A DNA stretch of 64,000 nt from Synanceia verrucosa (lineage: Eukaryota; Chordata; Actinopteri; Perciformes; Synanceiidae). Positions 1-13,189 of this stretch are shown piece by piece. The stretch is taken from positions 1,427,001 through 1,491,000 of the forward strand of contig CM056559.1 in the NCBI GenBank assembly GCA_029721515.1, read 5' to 3'. Both the position numbers and the translations under genes were made by a program. Below the pieces are notes generated by a model that made no database searches, was not told the origin of the DNA, and worked only from the letters and a program-made list of their open reading frames with translations. Every line of letters begins with the position of its first letter. Position 1 is the stretch's first letter.

Positions 1-902
1 GCTAACAGCAATATTCACGGTGCAATATTTGCAAAATATTATTCTGAATTAAATATGAGGAGCTGTAGAAATGTTCTGTCCTCCACATTTCATTTAGCAT
101 TTTATTTTGTTTGGTTCAGATCAGAATCATTTCCTGTTTTTCAGTGAAAATAAAAATAATTAATCGTGCAGCCCTGTTAGACAGTGAGCAATACACAGAA
201 TAAATAAATCAATAACACAATGAAACACTGTTCAAAATATAGATGATAAATTCACACCTCAAATGTTTTTCCTTAGGCTTCATGTCAAACAAAGTTCTAT
301 CATCATTCTGTTCATTTTCAGCAGGTGTAGTGACCAACTTGCCATCGATCAAAAATAACATGCACACTAAAAGTAAGTAAATAATAATAATAATAAGGAT
401 GATAATAATAAATCACCCACTTTGCAGACACATACATCAGCACAGACAGTGCTGGACTCTATGGCTGTGGTTCAAGCTACGCTGACTTTTATTCACTTTA
501 TTCTTCACTTTATTCAGCTGTAATAATATTCAAGTATAGTCGTAGTAAAAGAAACATGTGAGGAGGGACCACATACTGGAGACAGTATGCTCAGACCTGC
601 TCTCAGGTCTGTTTCCACACACTACATGTGAATCTATCGGATTTAGTGGCTGAGCTGGAGGAAAAATCAATAGCACCAAACATCACCGCTCCTCTTAGAC
701 AAGGTGGCTGCTCTATGATAAAATCAATACATATACGGTGTTTATTCCACATTATCATAATAATAATAGCAACAATAATACCATATGGGCGATCTTTGGT
801 GGACGTGAAGGGTGGAGGGAAACGCTTGGAAATACACTGTGAAGAAAGAAAAGGCATTTCTGAAGCATTTAAAGGGTCCACAGAACCAAATCAAACCAGA
901 TA

Positions 903-1215
903 ATTAATCCTTCAATCAACTTCGGGTCAATTTGACCCAGAAGGACAAAAGGTGTCATTGTCTTCTTGCCATAACAAAACAGAATCATGACTCAAATTTA
1001 CGTAATGCATCAATGTATGGTCCTTTTATCTCAATGATAGTCAAAATAAATGAAGATTATGGGTTTTTTTGGTCAAAAATGAAGCAAAGTTTACCTAAAT
1101 TAATTATATTGACCACAAAGTCAATGGAAAATGTAAAACTTATAAAGCCATAGGGTCTATTACAGAACTGACACAGCAGGTGAATTTGATCCAGCAGAAC
1201 AAAAAGGTGCACAGT
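903..1215. repeat. Degenerate duplicated element with GGGTCAA/TTGACCC palindrome
   Basis: At 924-938 an inverted pair GGGTCAA / TTGACCC is followed by an AGAAGGACAAAAGGTG-type stretch. About 255 bp further on (1179-1215) a decayed version recurs: GGTGAATTTGATCC followed by AGCAGAACAAAAAGGTG. This looks like two diverged copies of one short, non-coding, MITE-like element. The family is not identified. Confidence 0.4.
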
Positions 1216-2019
1216 TGACAGGAAGTTAAATCAGTTATGAAAAATGGAATCGATACTGGTCAAAAACTAGAAAATAACACACTAAAAATCAGGGCTTTTG
1301 ATGAAGAGGCGCCGTTAATGTGACTGATTTTAAATGATTCGTATTTTTTGGGGTATCCAGGTGTGTTTCTGTGTCACTTCCTGTCTGTAGGGGGCAGCAC
1401 ACAACATGACATAAAACCTGCTGAGGCCAAATTTAGTCAATAAAACTGACATGATTTGACAACTTAAAGATAAACTCCACCGTACGACAAAATGGACCCA
1501 AGCAAATGCTTCTTTCATCACCACAGTGCTGCAGTTTTGAAGCACACCAAGTCCGTATTAAACGTAAAAAAATAAACATATGCAGGTTGTTTGCACACCG
1601 ACTCATTCATCATTTAACATTTCAGATCAGGTTTGATTTCCTGTCTTTTGTTTTTTTCCCCTGTCCCAGCTCAAAGGACTTTACGATAAAGAAATCAAAG
1701 AACAGAGAAGTGAAGGATTTAGACATGATTATTGCCACAAAATAAAAACTGTTTGAAGTATAGAGCTCTAGGCAGCTAAACGAGCTAGCTCTTTGCTAAC
1801 AGCTCCGTTTGGGACGAGTGCTAACCATCATACCCAGGAAACTAATTCAGTTTCATTCAATTTTGCTATGTATAGAATAATAAAAAACATCAGAATCCGT
1901 GTGCAAGGCGTCTATGTTTTTTTAATCAAACTATGGCTTAAAAAAAAAACAACGAAAAATATGGACTTGGTACGCAGAAACTGCTGTTCTTTCTTTAAAA
2001 ATGCACTACATTGTTGTTA

Positions 2020-2340
2020 ACGTTAGCTATGCTAGCTAAGTCGTGTTAACTTGCTGATGTGGCTTGTTTCACCATGTTAGGCTAACGCTAGCTAAGCTAG
2101 CTAAACTCATGTGACTTGTTTCAACATGACAGGCTAGCATTAGCTATGCTAGCTAAGCAGCACTAACCTTTCTGTACTGCACTGGTAGTTTTTGCGATAA
2201 CAGTGGTGTTTGGTTACTTTCCTGTGCAGGTGCTATGGTGCATGCATGTGAACAAAGAGCTGCATCAAAGCACAACCCTCAGATTAAGCTAAGCTAGCTA
2301 AGCTAAGCTACGCTAAGTTAAACTGGATGACCAGCCAGTT
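2020..2340. repeat. GCTAGC-rich degenerate repeat
   Basis: Repeated short words (TTAGCTA, GCTAGCTAAG, TTGTTTCAACATG/CACCATG) recur several times with spacing of roughly 70 bp. The same words form the tandem array at 5090-5510 in a tbcel intron and scattered copies elsewhere in the window. Non-coding and strongly degenerate. Confidence 0.45.
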
Positions 2341-2593
2341 GCTCCCTCAGCCTGTTTCCAGTGTGGCAGATGTGACTCCAGTGGATACCCTCAAATAAAG
2401 CTGAAATAAATAAAGACTTAACGGCTGCGCTAACAGCCACAGCCCGGTGTCGTCCACCGTACCGCCTCCATGACAGGGTTCACTTCATTTTGTTTTTGCT
2501 CACTCCGTTCTAACTGCTGTTTTGTGAAGTCCATTAATAGATAATCCAACCGATCGATCAATTGTTGAGTCACTCTAACAATCCAGCGGCCGG

Positions 2594-5500
2594 TCACTTG
2601 GTCTTGGGCACCACCAGGATCTCGTCACCGTCCTGGATGCTGTAGGAGTGCAGGGCCCGAGTGTTGTACTTCATCTCCTCCGGACCAAAGACGCCGGACT
2701 TGTCGATGTAGTAGAGCCTCATGCTGTTGGTGGACAGCTGGACGACAGCGGTCAGCTGCTTCTTCAGCTCCGCCACCGTCTGGTCCAGTCGGATGCTCAG
2801 CTGAACAAACACAGACGGTTTTAGACGTTTCAGGCACAGAGCCAACGAACAACAAACAAACTGGGATGTTAGATTCTGCAAGAGTGGATGTGGAACGTTC
2901 ATTTCTTCTGTGGGACCACAGCAGCCACGAGACAGTGGTTGCATCCGAAATTCCACACGATACACTACATACTTAACATATGTACTATCATTCAACATAC
3001 TTCTGAGTGAATAAATGTAGTATGCATCTTTTCAGATGCAATGCTTAGTGCGGAAGTGACGCCATTCCTGAGAGCTTCATGCCGGTTGGATTGGAGATGC
3101 GTAACCATGCCAACCTCACCTCTCCCGGCAATCTGTGATATTAATACATCTAATAATAATCTAATAATACATCCTTGATATGTTATTATTATATATGTTA
3201 CTAACCGCCATTGTCCATTGCGTTGTTGTGTTGTTGTGTTGTCACCGCTGCATTGTGGGATATTTATGCTGGCATAGTGTCCAGTGCTTGCATACTGTAA
3301 TATTTACCAGAAATTGTATGTGTGGAAATATACTCCAGCCATAACTACTAAATTAATTAAATGGATGTTTTGAGCAAGTTGAATGTGTTTGATTTGCCTT
3401 TCACAAGGCTAATAGATACTTTAGTTCCTGTCCTGTCCACGCTCCTGTCTGTCTGTTTCTGTGTACGTTGAGGGGCTGCATTTCACAGCAGGGTGTAACT
3501 AGAGGACCGATCACAGCCCTTGTTGTCTCCATCTTCCCTTGACGGATTGACGGACAGTTAAAGAAAAATTCCTGCGTCCGGAGACGACGGAGAGGCTCTC
3601 CGTCAGGCTCTCCGGCGACACAGAGGGTCTCTACGTACGGCACTTTACAGAGTACTATAAATTGTCGTTTAGGCTTATCATTAGCACTACTAGCTAAGCA
3701 GTTAGGTAAGCTAACATTACCAGTTTCATCATGTTATGCTAAGTAGTGCTAGCTTTTATATGATTTATGCATTATTAACATAATATATATATAATAACAC
3801 ACATAACATATTAATGTAGAGGTCATCATCATTGTGTATTTGGTTGCAATAGCCTCTTTAACACTTTGCTTTAGTGTTTTTGATGCAGATCTGAAGCTTT
3901 GTATGTGTTCGATATGTTTTCTATTGTGCATGTAATGTCATTATTCAATGGTGTTGGTTCTTTTAGGCTGGAAACTATCAATCAGATTCAACACCAGTTG
4001 CAGTAAACACATGATTGATGTTGTGAATTAAACAAAAACATTTCGGTTCAGGACACTAAACCAATAAGTTAGGTTTAAAACAACCTGATTGGGCTAAAAG
4101 TCCTACGTTTGAACACGAACAAATAGCAGATTATATCGTGAAACATTTGCGTCGTATCCTTTGACACCTGGAGCACAACCACCAGAACTTCTTTAGTTTT
4201 TCCAAAATAGCTCACAGAGCCTATTAGCTCTACAGAAATGGCTTAGCTAACTAGCCAGAGGGCTAATTTACTAATGCACACATTAGCAACTACTAGCTAC
4301 TCCAACTGTTGGTTTCTACAAGATAACTAACAACAATAAATAAAGGTTATTTTTGTTGCTAGGTTGAAGCACGTTACCACAATGTTAGCATACGGTCGCC
4401 TATTTATCATGCCGTCTGTGCATCATCTAAAGCCCAGTACAAGCTAAGCTAAGCTATTCTAAGCAGGCTAACTAGTGGAGGACATTCAGCACACTGGGAT
4501 CACATGAATATACTACAGTTACACTACAGACAGTGCTTCACAGCGTTGTTCCCGTCCTAATCACTCACCTGCTCCACCTTTTCCTCACAGTGAATCTCCA
4601 CCTGGGCTCGGCAGCGAGGTCGGAGGTCAACCTCAGCAAGAGGCTCCAGCTTCCCATACTTGGTGACCAGGGAGTGGTACCTGAGGAGGAGGAGAGCAGG
4701 TAGATCACTAATACACATACCTGTCCTCTTACCTGTGGTGCTGTTCATCAACGCAGACGGCTTGGTGTTCAGGTGTTCAGTTACCTGTAAGGCAGCTCCT
4801 CCTCAGGATAGTCGACATGGTAACGGATGAAGAAACGCTCTGCGTCTTCTCTCTCGCTGTCACTCACAACGCTGCCGTTCAGCAGCGACACAGAAGGGAG
4901 CCTGAAGGGAAGCAAATACAGACCATAATATCAGGGATGCTACGACTCTGCTCAGTGCTAGCAGTGTTAACGAGTGACTTTCAGCTCATGGTAACGTACT
5001 ATGAAACTCAGGCTAGGCTTAAGTCAGCTAAGCCAGCTAATCAGTGTTAATTTAGTTAAAGATACTTGTTTCACCGTTATGTACAGTCTATGGTTTCACT
5101 ATGTTAGGCTAACATTAGCTAAGCCAGCCAAGCATTGTTAGTTTACCTGTTTCATCATGTTAGACCAATATCAGCTTTGTTAGCTTAGCTGACATTCCTT
5201 GTTTCACCATGCTAGGCTAATGTCAGCTACACTAGCTAAGCAACACTGGCCTCTATGTTAGCTAAGCAGGGTTAGCTTAGCTAATGTTATTTGTTTCACC
5301 ATGCTAGGCTAATGTCAGCTACACTAGCTAAGCAACACTGGCCTCTATGTTAGCTAAGCAGAGTTAGCTTAGCTAATGTTACTTGTTTCACCATGCTAGG
5401 CTAGTGTCAGCTACACTAGCTAAGCAACATTGGCCCCTATGTTAGCTAAGCAGTTAGCTTAGCTAATGTTACTTGCTTCACCGTGCTAGGATAATGTCAG

Positions 5501-8500
5501 ACAGCTGCTCAGGTTCTTCCCAAACTCTTAGACATTGTTGTTGCAGTAAGGCCGACTTGTTAGCCTCAGTGTTAGCCACTGGTTAGCTTCCTGTCTGATG
5601 TGGATGGACTCACTGTGCAATCATGAGGCTGCGGCGCTCTGCGTTGGTGTAGGTCTGCAGTAAAGGGATGCCCTGCAGCCGAACCTCCTCCAGCTTGGGG
5701 AAGAAGTTGAGCTTCTCGATGTCCTCCCATCGGTTGAGACCTGAACACACAAGTTCAAACTGTGAAGACGAAGTGATGGAAGAAAGAGAACAGGCAACAT
5801 GCTTTAACTCTGTAATAAAAAAAGTGTTAAAAATGCAACTTTATTCTCCTCGTCCTGTCTGAAATTGTTTTAGTGCATTTCAGTGGAGCAGAGTTGTTAG
5901 CATGGTCCATATTTACTTCCTGTCAGCTGCTAACAGGAATTAAACTGGGAAGGAAAGAAGGAAGGACGGTAAAAGTATTTCTGAATACTGGCTGTGTGCT
6001 TAGATACCATAGATACTATAAATACTTTAGCTACTTTCTTATTATTTAAAACCTGATGGCTAATTCTAAAAATGACGCCCTCTGGCAGCTTTAAGGCTGG
6101 ATGTGTCTGAACCTTCCAGGCTTGTTAAATAAATTAAATCATCTTAATGATCCTCTCACTGTGAAGGAAAGGAACACTCACATGAAGTTTTGCTTATTGC
6201 GTATAAATAAGCCTTAAAACTGGGGATGGTTTTCTGGGCCTCAGGCACAGGAGATGTGACAAAGTGATGCATTGAACAGGAATTTGAACAGCAGAAGTCT
6301 ACAAATAGATTCACCACTGACACTCCCCCAAAATAGAAACCATTCCGGAGATAAAAGCTGACGTGGACAGGAATCTGTTGCAACGCTCTATTAATAAACA
6401 CAAAGCTTTTCCTGATTTTATCAGCTATCAGTGCTTATTTCAATGGATTAAACCTGAGTTGTGCAGGTTGATGCTGCGTAGGTTGGGGAAGAGCCGTCGC
6501 AGGATGTCCTTGTTGTCCTGGATGGAGGCCAGGTTGTTGTTGGCCATGACCAGAGTGTCCAGGCCCGGGAACATGGAGCCGAACTTACGGACCTCGGCCC
6601 AGTCCTGGAGGCTGTTATCGGTGATGTGGAGGAGGCGTAAGGTGGGGCAGGAGACGCTGGATGCGTTCACACCACTGTACTCATTAAGGCACAGGAACAA
6701 CTCCTCCAGCCTGCCGGACGCAACAGGAAACAGGAAGTTTAACCGCTGCCTAAAACAGCGTTTATAAACACTAACATCTGTTTATAACACCAAAAAACAT
6801 CTGTTTATAGCACTAAAAACATCTGTTTATAGCACCACTAACATCTGTTTATAGCACCACTAACATCTGTTTATAGCACTAAAAACATCTGTTTATAGCA
6901 CCACTAACATCTGTTTATAGCACCACTAACATCTGTTTATAGCACTAAAAACATCTGTTTATAGCACCACTAACATCTGTTTATAACACCAAAAAACATC
7001 TGTTTATAACACAAAAACATCTGTTTATAGCACCACTAACATCTGTTTATAACACCAAAAAACATCTGTTTATAACACAAAAACATCTGTTTATAGCACC
7101 ACTAACATCTGTTTATAGCACCACTAACATCTGTTTATAGCACTAAAAACATCTGTTTATAGCACCACTAACATCTGTTTATAGCACCACTAACATCTGT
7201 TTATAGCACTAAAAACATCTGTTTATAGCACCACTAACATCTGTTTATAACACCAAAAAACATCTGTTTATAACACAAAAACATCTGTTTATAGCACCAA
7301 AAACATCTGTTTATAGCACCAAAAACATCTGTTTATAACACCAAAAACATCTGTTTATAGCAATAAAAACATCTGTTTATAGCACCAAAAACATCTGTTT
7401 ATAACACCAAAAAACATCTGTTTATAGCAATAAAAACATCTGTTTATAGCACCAAAAACATCTGTTTATAACACAAAAACATCTGTTTATAGCACCACTA
7501 ACATCTGTTTATAACACCACTAACATCTGTTTATAACACCACTAACATCTGTTTATAGCAATAAAAACATCTGTTTATAGCACCAAAAACATCTGTTTAT
7601 AGCACCAAAAACATCTGTTTATAACGCCACTAACATCTGTCTATAACGCCACTAACATCTGTTTATAGCACTAAAAACATGTTTATAGTACCACTAACAT
7701 CTGTTTATAGCACCACTAACATCTGTTTATAGCACCACTAACATCTGTTTATAACACTAAAAACATCTGTTTATAGCACCACTAACATCTGTTTATAGCA
7801 CTAAAAACATCTGTTTATAGCACCAAAAACATCTGTTTATAGCAATAAAAACATCTGTTTATAACACAAAAACATCTGTTTATAGCACCACTAACATCTG
7901 TTTATAGCACTAAAAACATCTGTTTATAGCACTAAAAACATCTGTTTATAGCACCATTAACATCTGTTTATAGCACTAAAAACATCTGTTTATAGCACTA
8001 AAAACATCTGTTTATAGCACCACTAACATCTGTTTATAACACCAAAAAACATCTGTTTATAACACAAAAACATCTGTTTATAGCACCACTAACATCTGTT
8101 TATAGCACCACTAACATCTGTTTATAACACCAAAAAACATCTGTTTATAGCACCAAAAACATCTGTTTATAACACAAAACATCTGTTTATAGCACCACTA
8201 ACATCTGTTAATAGCACCACTAACATCTGTTTATAACACCAAAAACATCTGTTTATAACACCAAAAAACATCTGTTTATAACACAAAAACATCTGTTTAT
8301 AGCACCACTAACATCTGTTTATAACACCAAAAACATCTGTTTATAACACCAAAAAACATCTGTTTATAACACAAAAACATCTGTTTATAGCACCACTAAC
8401 GTCTGTTTATAGCACCACTAACATCTGTTTATAGCACCACTAACATCTGTTTATAACACCAAAAAACATCTGTTTATAGCAATAAAAACATCTGTTTATA

Positions 8501-11500
8501 GCACCAAAAACATCTGTTTATAACACAAAAAAACATCTGTTTATAGCAATAAAAACATCTGTTTATAGCACCAAAAACATCTGTTTATAACACCAAAAAA
8601 CATCTGTTTATAACACAAAAACATCTGTTTATAGCACCACTAACATCTGTTTATAACACCACTAACATCTGTTTATAGCAATAAAAACATCTGTTTATAG
8701 CACCAAAAACATCTGTTTATAGCACCAAAAACATCTGTTTATAACACCACTAACATCTGTTTATAATGCCACTAACATCTGTTTATAGCACTAAAAACAT
8801 CTGTTTATAGCACCACTAACATCTGTTTATAGCACTAAAAACATCTGTTTATAGCACCACTAACATCTGTTTATAACACTAAAAACATCTGTTTATAGCA
8901 CCACTAACGTCTGTTTATAGCACCACTAACATCTGTTTATAGCACCACTAACATCTGTTTATAACACCAAAAAACATCTGTTTATAGCACCACTAACATC
9001 TGTTTATAGCACCAAAAAACATCTGTTTATAGCACCACTAACATCTGTTTATAGCAATAAAAACATCTGTTTATAGCACCACTAACATCTGTTTATAACA
9101 CAAAAACATCTGTTTATAGCACCACTAACGTCTGTTTATAGCACCACTAACATCTGTTTATAGCACCACTAACATCTGTTTATAACACCAAAAAACATCT
9201 GTTTATAGCACCACTAACGTCTGTTTATAGCACCACTAACATCTGTTTATAGCACCACTAACATCTGTTTATAACACCAAAAAACATCTGTTTATAGCAC
9301 CACTAACATCTGTTTATAACACCAAAAAACATCTGTTTATAGCACCACTAACATCTGTTTATAACACCAAAAAACATCTGTTTATAGCACCACTAACATC
9401 TGTTTATAGCACTAAAAACATCTGTTTATAGCACCACTAACATCTGTTTATAACACAAAAACATCTGTTTATAGCACCACTAACATCTGTTTATAACACA
9501 AAAACATCTGTTTATAGCACCACTAACGTCTGTTTATAGCACCACTAACATCTGTTTATAGCACCACTAACATCTGTTTATAACACCAAAAAACATCTGT
9601 TTATAGCACCACTAACATCTGTTTATAGCACCACTAATATCTGTTTATAACACCAAAAAACATGTTTATAGCACCAAAAACATGTTTATAACACTAAAAA
9701 CATCTGTTTATAGCACCACTAACATCTGTTTATAACACCAAAAAACATCTGTTTATAGCACCACTAACATCTGTTTATAGCACCAAAAAACATCTGTTTA
9801 TAGCACCACTAACATCTGTTTATAGCACTAAAAACATCTGTTTATAGCACCACTAACATCTGTTTATAACACAAAAACATCTGTTTATAGCACCACTAAC
9901 ATCTGTTTATAACACAAAAACATCTGTTTATAGCACCACTAACATCTGTTTATAACACAAAAACATCTGTTTATAGCACCACTAACATCTGTTTATAACA
10001 CAAAAACATCTGTTTATAGCACCACTAACGTCTGTTTATAGCACCACTAACATCTATCTGTTTATAGCACCACTAATATCTGTTTATAACACCAAAAACA
10101 TCTGTTTATAGCACTACCAACGGATCTGTTTATAGCACCACACTAACATCTGTTTATAGCACCACTAACATCTGTTTATAACACCAAAAAACATCTGTTT
10201 ATAGCACCACTAACATCTGTTTATAACACCAAAAAACATCTGTTTATAGCACCACTAACATCTGTTTATAGCACTAAAAACATCTGTTTATAGCACCACT
10301 AACATCTGTTTATAACACAAAAACATCTGTTTATAGCACCACTAACGTCTGTTTATAGCACCACTAACATCTGTTTATAGCACCACTAACATCTGTTTAT
10401 AACACCAAAAAACATGTTTATAGCACCAAAAACATCTGTTTATAACACTAAAAACATCTGTTTATAGCACCACTAACATCTGTTTATAACACAAAAACAT
10501 CTGTTTATAGCACCACTAACGTCTGTTTATAGCACCACTAACATCTGTTTATAGCACCACTAACATCTGTTTATAACACCAAAAAACATGTTTATAGCAC
10601 CAAAAACATCTGTTTATAACACTAAAAACATCTGTTTATAGCACCACTAACATCTGTTTATAACACTAAAAACATCTGTTTATAACACCACTAACATCTG
10701 TTTATAGCACCACTAACATCTGTTTATAACACTAAAAACATCTGTTTATAACACTAAAAACATCTGTTTATAGCACCACTAACATCTGTTTATAGCACCA
10801 CTAACATCTGTTTATAACACTAAAAACATCTGTTTTTTGCATATACACTTACAAAACATCTGTTTATAGCACCACTAACATCTGTTTATAGCACCAAAAA
10901 CATCTGTTTATAGCACCACTAACATCTGTTTATAGCACCACTAACATCTGTTTATAGCACCAAAAACATCTGTTTATAGCACCACTAACATCTGTTTATA
11001 GCACCACTAACATCTGTTTATAGCACCACTAACATCTGTTTATAGCACCAAAAACATCTGTTTATAGCACCACTAACATCTGTTTATAGCACCAAAAACA
11101 TCTGTTTATAACACCAAAAACATCTGTTTATAGCACCACTAACATCTGTTTATAACACTAAAAACATCTGTTTATAACACCAAAAACATCTGTTTATAGC
11201 ACCACTAACATCTGTTTATAACACCAAAAACATCTGTTTATAGCACCACTAACATCTGTTTATAACACTAAAAACATCTGTTTATAACACCAAAAACATC
11301 TGTTTATAACACCACTAACATCTGTTTATAACACTAAAAACATCTGTTTATAACACCAAAAACATCTGTTTATAACACCAAAAACATCTGTTTATAGCAC
11401 CACTAACATCTGTTTATAACACTAAAAACATCTGTTTATAACACCAAAAACATCTGTTTATAACACCAAAAACATCTGTTTATAGCACCACTAACATCTG

Positions 11501-13157
11501 TTTATAACACTAAAAACATCTGTTTATAACACCAAAAACATCTGTTTATAGCACCACTAACATCTGTTTATAGCACCACTAACATCTGTTTATAACACTA
11601 AAAACATCTGTTTATAACACCAAAAACATCTGTTTATAGCACCACTAACATCTGTTTATAGCACCAAAAACATCTGTTTATAGCACTAAAAACATCTGTT
11701 TATAGCACCACTAACATCTGTTTATAGCATCAAAAACAGTGAACGCCTACAATCCTTCTGTATAAAACCAGTTATCAGTTATCACTCTGTTATCTCCCTG
11801 GTGAGCAGCAGTAAAATACTGTACTATAGTAATCTATTACTATCATCTCACTCTGTTATCTCCCTGGTGAGCAGCAGTAAAATACTGTACTATAGTACAG
11901 GATGTGATAATAGATTACTATCATCTCACTCTGTTATCTCCCTGGTGAGCAGCAGTAAAATACTGTACTATAGTAATCTATTACTATCATCTCACTCTGT
12001 TATCTCCCTGGTGAGCAGCAGTAAAATACTGTACTATAGTACAGGATGTGATAATAGATTACTATCATCTCACTCTGTTATCTCCCTGGTGAGCAGCAGT
12101 AAAATACTGTACTATAGTACAGGATGTGATAATAGATTACTATCATCTCACTCTGTTATCTCCCTGGTGAGCAGCAGCAGTAAAATACTGTACTATAGTA
12201 CAGGATGTGATAATAGATTACTATCATCTCACTCTGTTATCTCCCTGGTGAGCAGCAGTAAAATACTGTACTATAGTAATCTATTACTATCATCTCACTC
12301 TGTTATCTCCCTGGTGAGCAGCAGCAGTAAAATACTGTACTATAGTAATCTATTACTATCATCTCACTCTGTTATCTCCCTGGTGAGCAGCAGCAGTAAA
12401 ATACTGTACTATAGTAATCTATTACTATCATCTCACTCTGTTATCTCCCTGGTGAGCAGCAGCACGGTGTCCCAGGACACTCTGGTGTTGTTGAGGACGA
12501 GGCGTCGGACCCTGGAGAAGCCTTCAGCACAGCGTGGCTCCAGGGTGATCCCTTCCAGAGGGTTGTAGCTCAGGTTCAGGAACTCCAGGTTGGGGATGTT
12601 GGACACGATTTTACTGATCTGAGAAATGAGAAATGAGATTTCATTTTGTGCTTTTTGGATCAGACAGATGCTTTTTGAATCCAGAGGGAAACAGAAATCT
12701 TTCACTGCTTGTATTTTATGTCTATCTTTATACTTTGACGTGTAATTTAGATATGGGTTCTGTTGTATTCTGCTGTAGCTGAGGCACCTCATGCCAGTCC
12801 TGCAGCTTGTTGTGGGACAGGTCCAGCTCCACCACGTGGGCACAGAAAGCAGCGATCTCAGCCTGGTCTCCAGCCCGGCTGATCCCACAGCTGTCCAGGA
12901 CCAGAATACTGGGCAGGTTCAGACGGTCTGCAGCACAACAGTTAAAAAGGATCAGCGGCTAAACCTGACCAGCCTGAGTCCACATCTGTCCACATGGGTC
13001 CGATCAGCTGCTCACCTTTCATCGGGGAGCCCTGAGGGCCGGCGGTCGGCACCACCACCACCCCCATGCCGGGTCCTCTGCGTAGCGGGAAGTTATCTGG
13101 GCTGTACTTTTCACTCATCACCTCCACGAAGGAGCGACCGTCCTCTGGCGTCTCCAT
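2594..13157 (-). CDS. tbcel: Tubulin-folding cofactor E-like protein (8 coding exons, 427 aa)
   Basis: TBCEL binds and destabilises tubulin. It resembles cofactor E but lacks the N-terminal CAP-Gly domain. Coding exons on the minus strand: 13157-13016, 12927-12788, 12618-12437, 6710-6454, 5740-5614, 4901-4785, 4680-4569 and 2800-2594 (stop TGA). All donors are GT, all acceptors AG, and the phases (1,0,2,1,2,2,0) close exactly to 428 codons; human TBCEL is 424 aa. The start gives METPEDGRSF and then EKYSPDNFP..RRGPGMGV, the family's N-terminal signature. Leucine-rich repeats cover about residues 50-290 (LNLPSILVLDSCGI, LEELFLCLNEY, LHITDNSLQDW). A ubiquitin-like domain fills the last ~75 residues (LSIRLDQTVAELKKQL to PKTK). 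Intron 3 is a 5.7-kb block of tandem repeats. A non-coding 5' exon probably lies at 15881-15948. Confidence 0.96.
2933..3345. mobile_element. Possible MITE-like insertion in tbcel intron 7
   Basis: Starting near a GTTGCATCCGAAATTCCACA stretch are words built on ACTACATAC and AGTATGCAT, then GCATTGTGGGATATTTATGC. These resemble short non-autonomous DNA transposons common in fish. I could not define terminal inverted repeats or a target duplication, so the boundaries are approximate. The remainder of intron 7 (2801-4568) shows nothing recognisable apart from GCTAGC-type words. Confidence 0.3.
5090..5510. repeat. ~92-bp tandem repeat in tbcel intron 5
   Basis: The marker TTGTTTCACCATGCTAGGC recurs at about 5200, 5291, 5383 and (with changes) 5473, giving a period near 92 bp. 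An older, diverged copy lies at 5090-5170. Each unit also carries CAGCTACACTAGCTAAGCAA. It is non-coding and lies between the exons at 5614 and 4901. Confidence 0.8.
6772..11740. repeat. ~5-kb minisatellite of ~20-23-bp units in tbcel intron 3
   Basis: The core CATCTGTTTATA is repeated continuously (roughly 220 units), followed by one of a few linkers: GCACCACTAA, ACACCAAAAAA, ACACAAAAA, GCACTAAAAA or GCAATAAAAA. The array starts about 60 bp from the acceptor of tbcel exon 4 (exon begins at 6710). Its likely seed, GTTTATAAACACTAACATC, is at 6761. One non-repeat interruption (TTTTTTGCATATACACTTAC) is at 10833-10852. Higher-order patterns exist: at 11120-11640 a 66-bp trimer of three unit types repeats several times. 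Confidence 0.97.
11780..12436 (-). repeat. 66/78-bp minisatellite carrying copies of the tbcel exon 3 splice donor
   Basis: Units of 66 bp, or 78 bp where a 16-nt segment (CAGGATGTGATAATAG) replaces 4 nt, each optionally with an extra CAG triplet, run without a break into the 3' end of tbcel coding exon 3. On the minus strand every unit contains CTGCTGCTCACCAGGGAGAT followed by AACAGA and GTGAGATGATAG. These are the exon's last bases plus its donor. I count nine copies besides the genuine exon end at 12437, with CTCTGTTATC words near 11785, 11851, 11929, 11995, 12073, 12151, 12232, 12299 and 12367. The outermost copy (near 11785) has GTGATA instead of GTGAGA. Confidence 0.93.
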
Positions 13158-13189
13158 GGCGCCGTCCTGCTGAGCAGCGCCGCCCTCAG

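Larger units (their letters stand above)
1..2593. other. Region downstream of tbcel, no gene seen
   Basis: No exon of a recognisable protein was found on either strand. Short open frames here lack codon bias and known motifs. The part nearest 2593 should include the tbcel 3' UTR, but I could not fix a polyadenylation site. It holds a duplicated palindromic element near 903-1215 and a GCTAGC-rich stretch at 2020-2340, listed separately. Confidence 0.6.

Noticed and set aside
11801..12568. 255-codon open frame on the plus strand with a repeating SSKILYYS pattern
   Set aside because: It is the antisense of tbcel exon 3 plus the donor-bearing minisatellite. Unit lengths divisible by three and lack of stops keep it open; it has no independent support.
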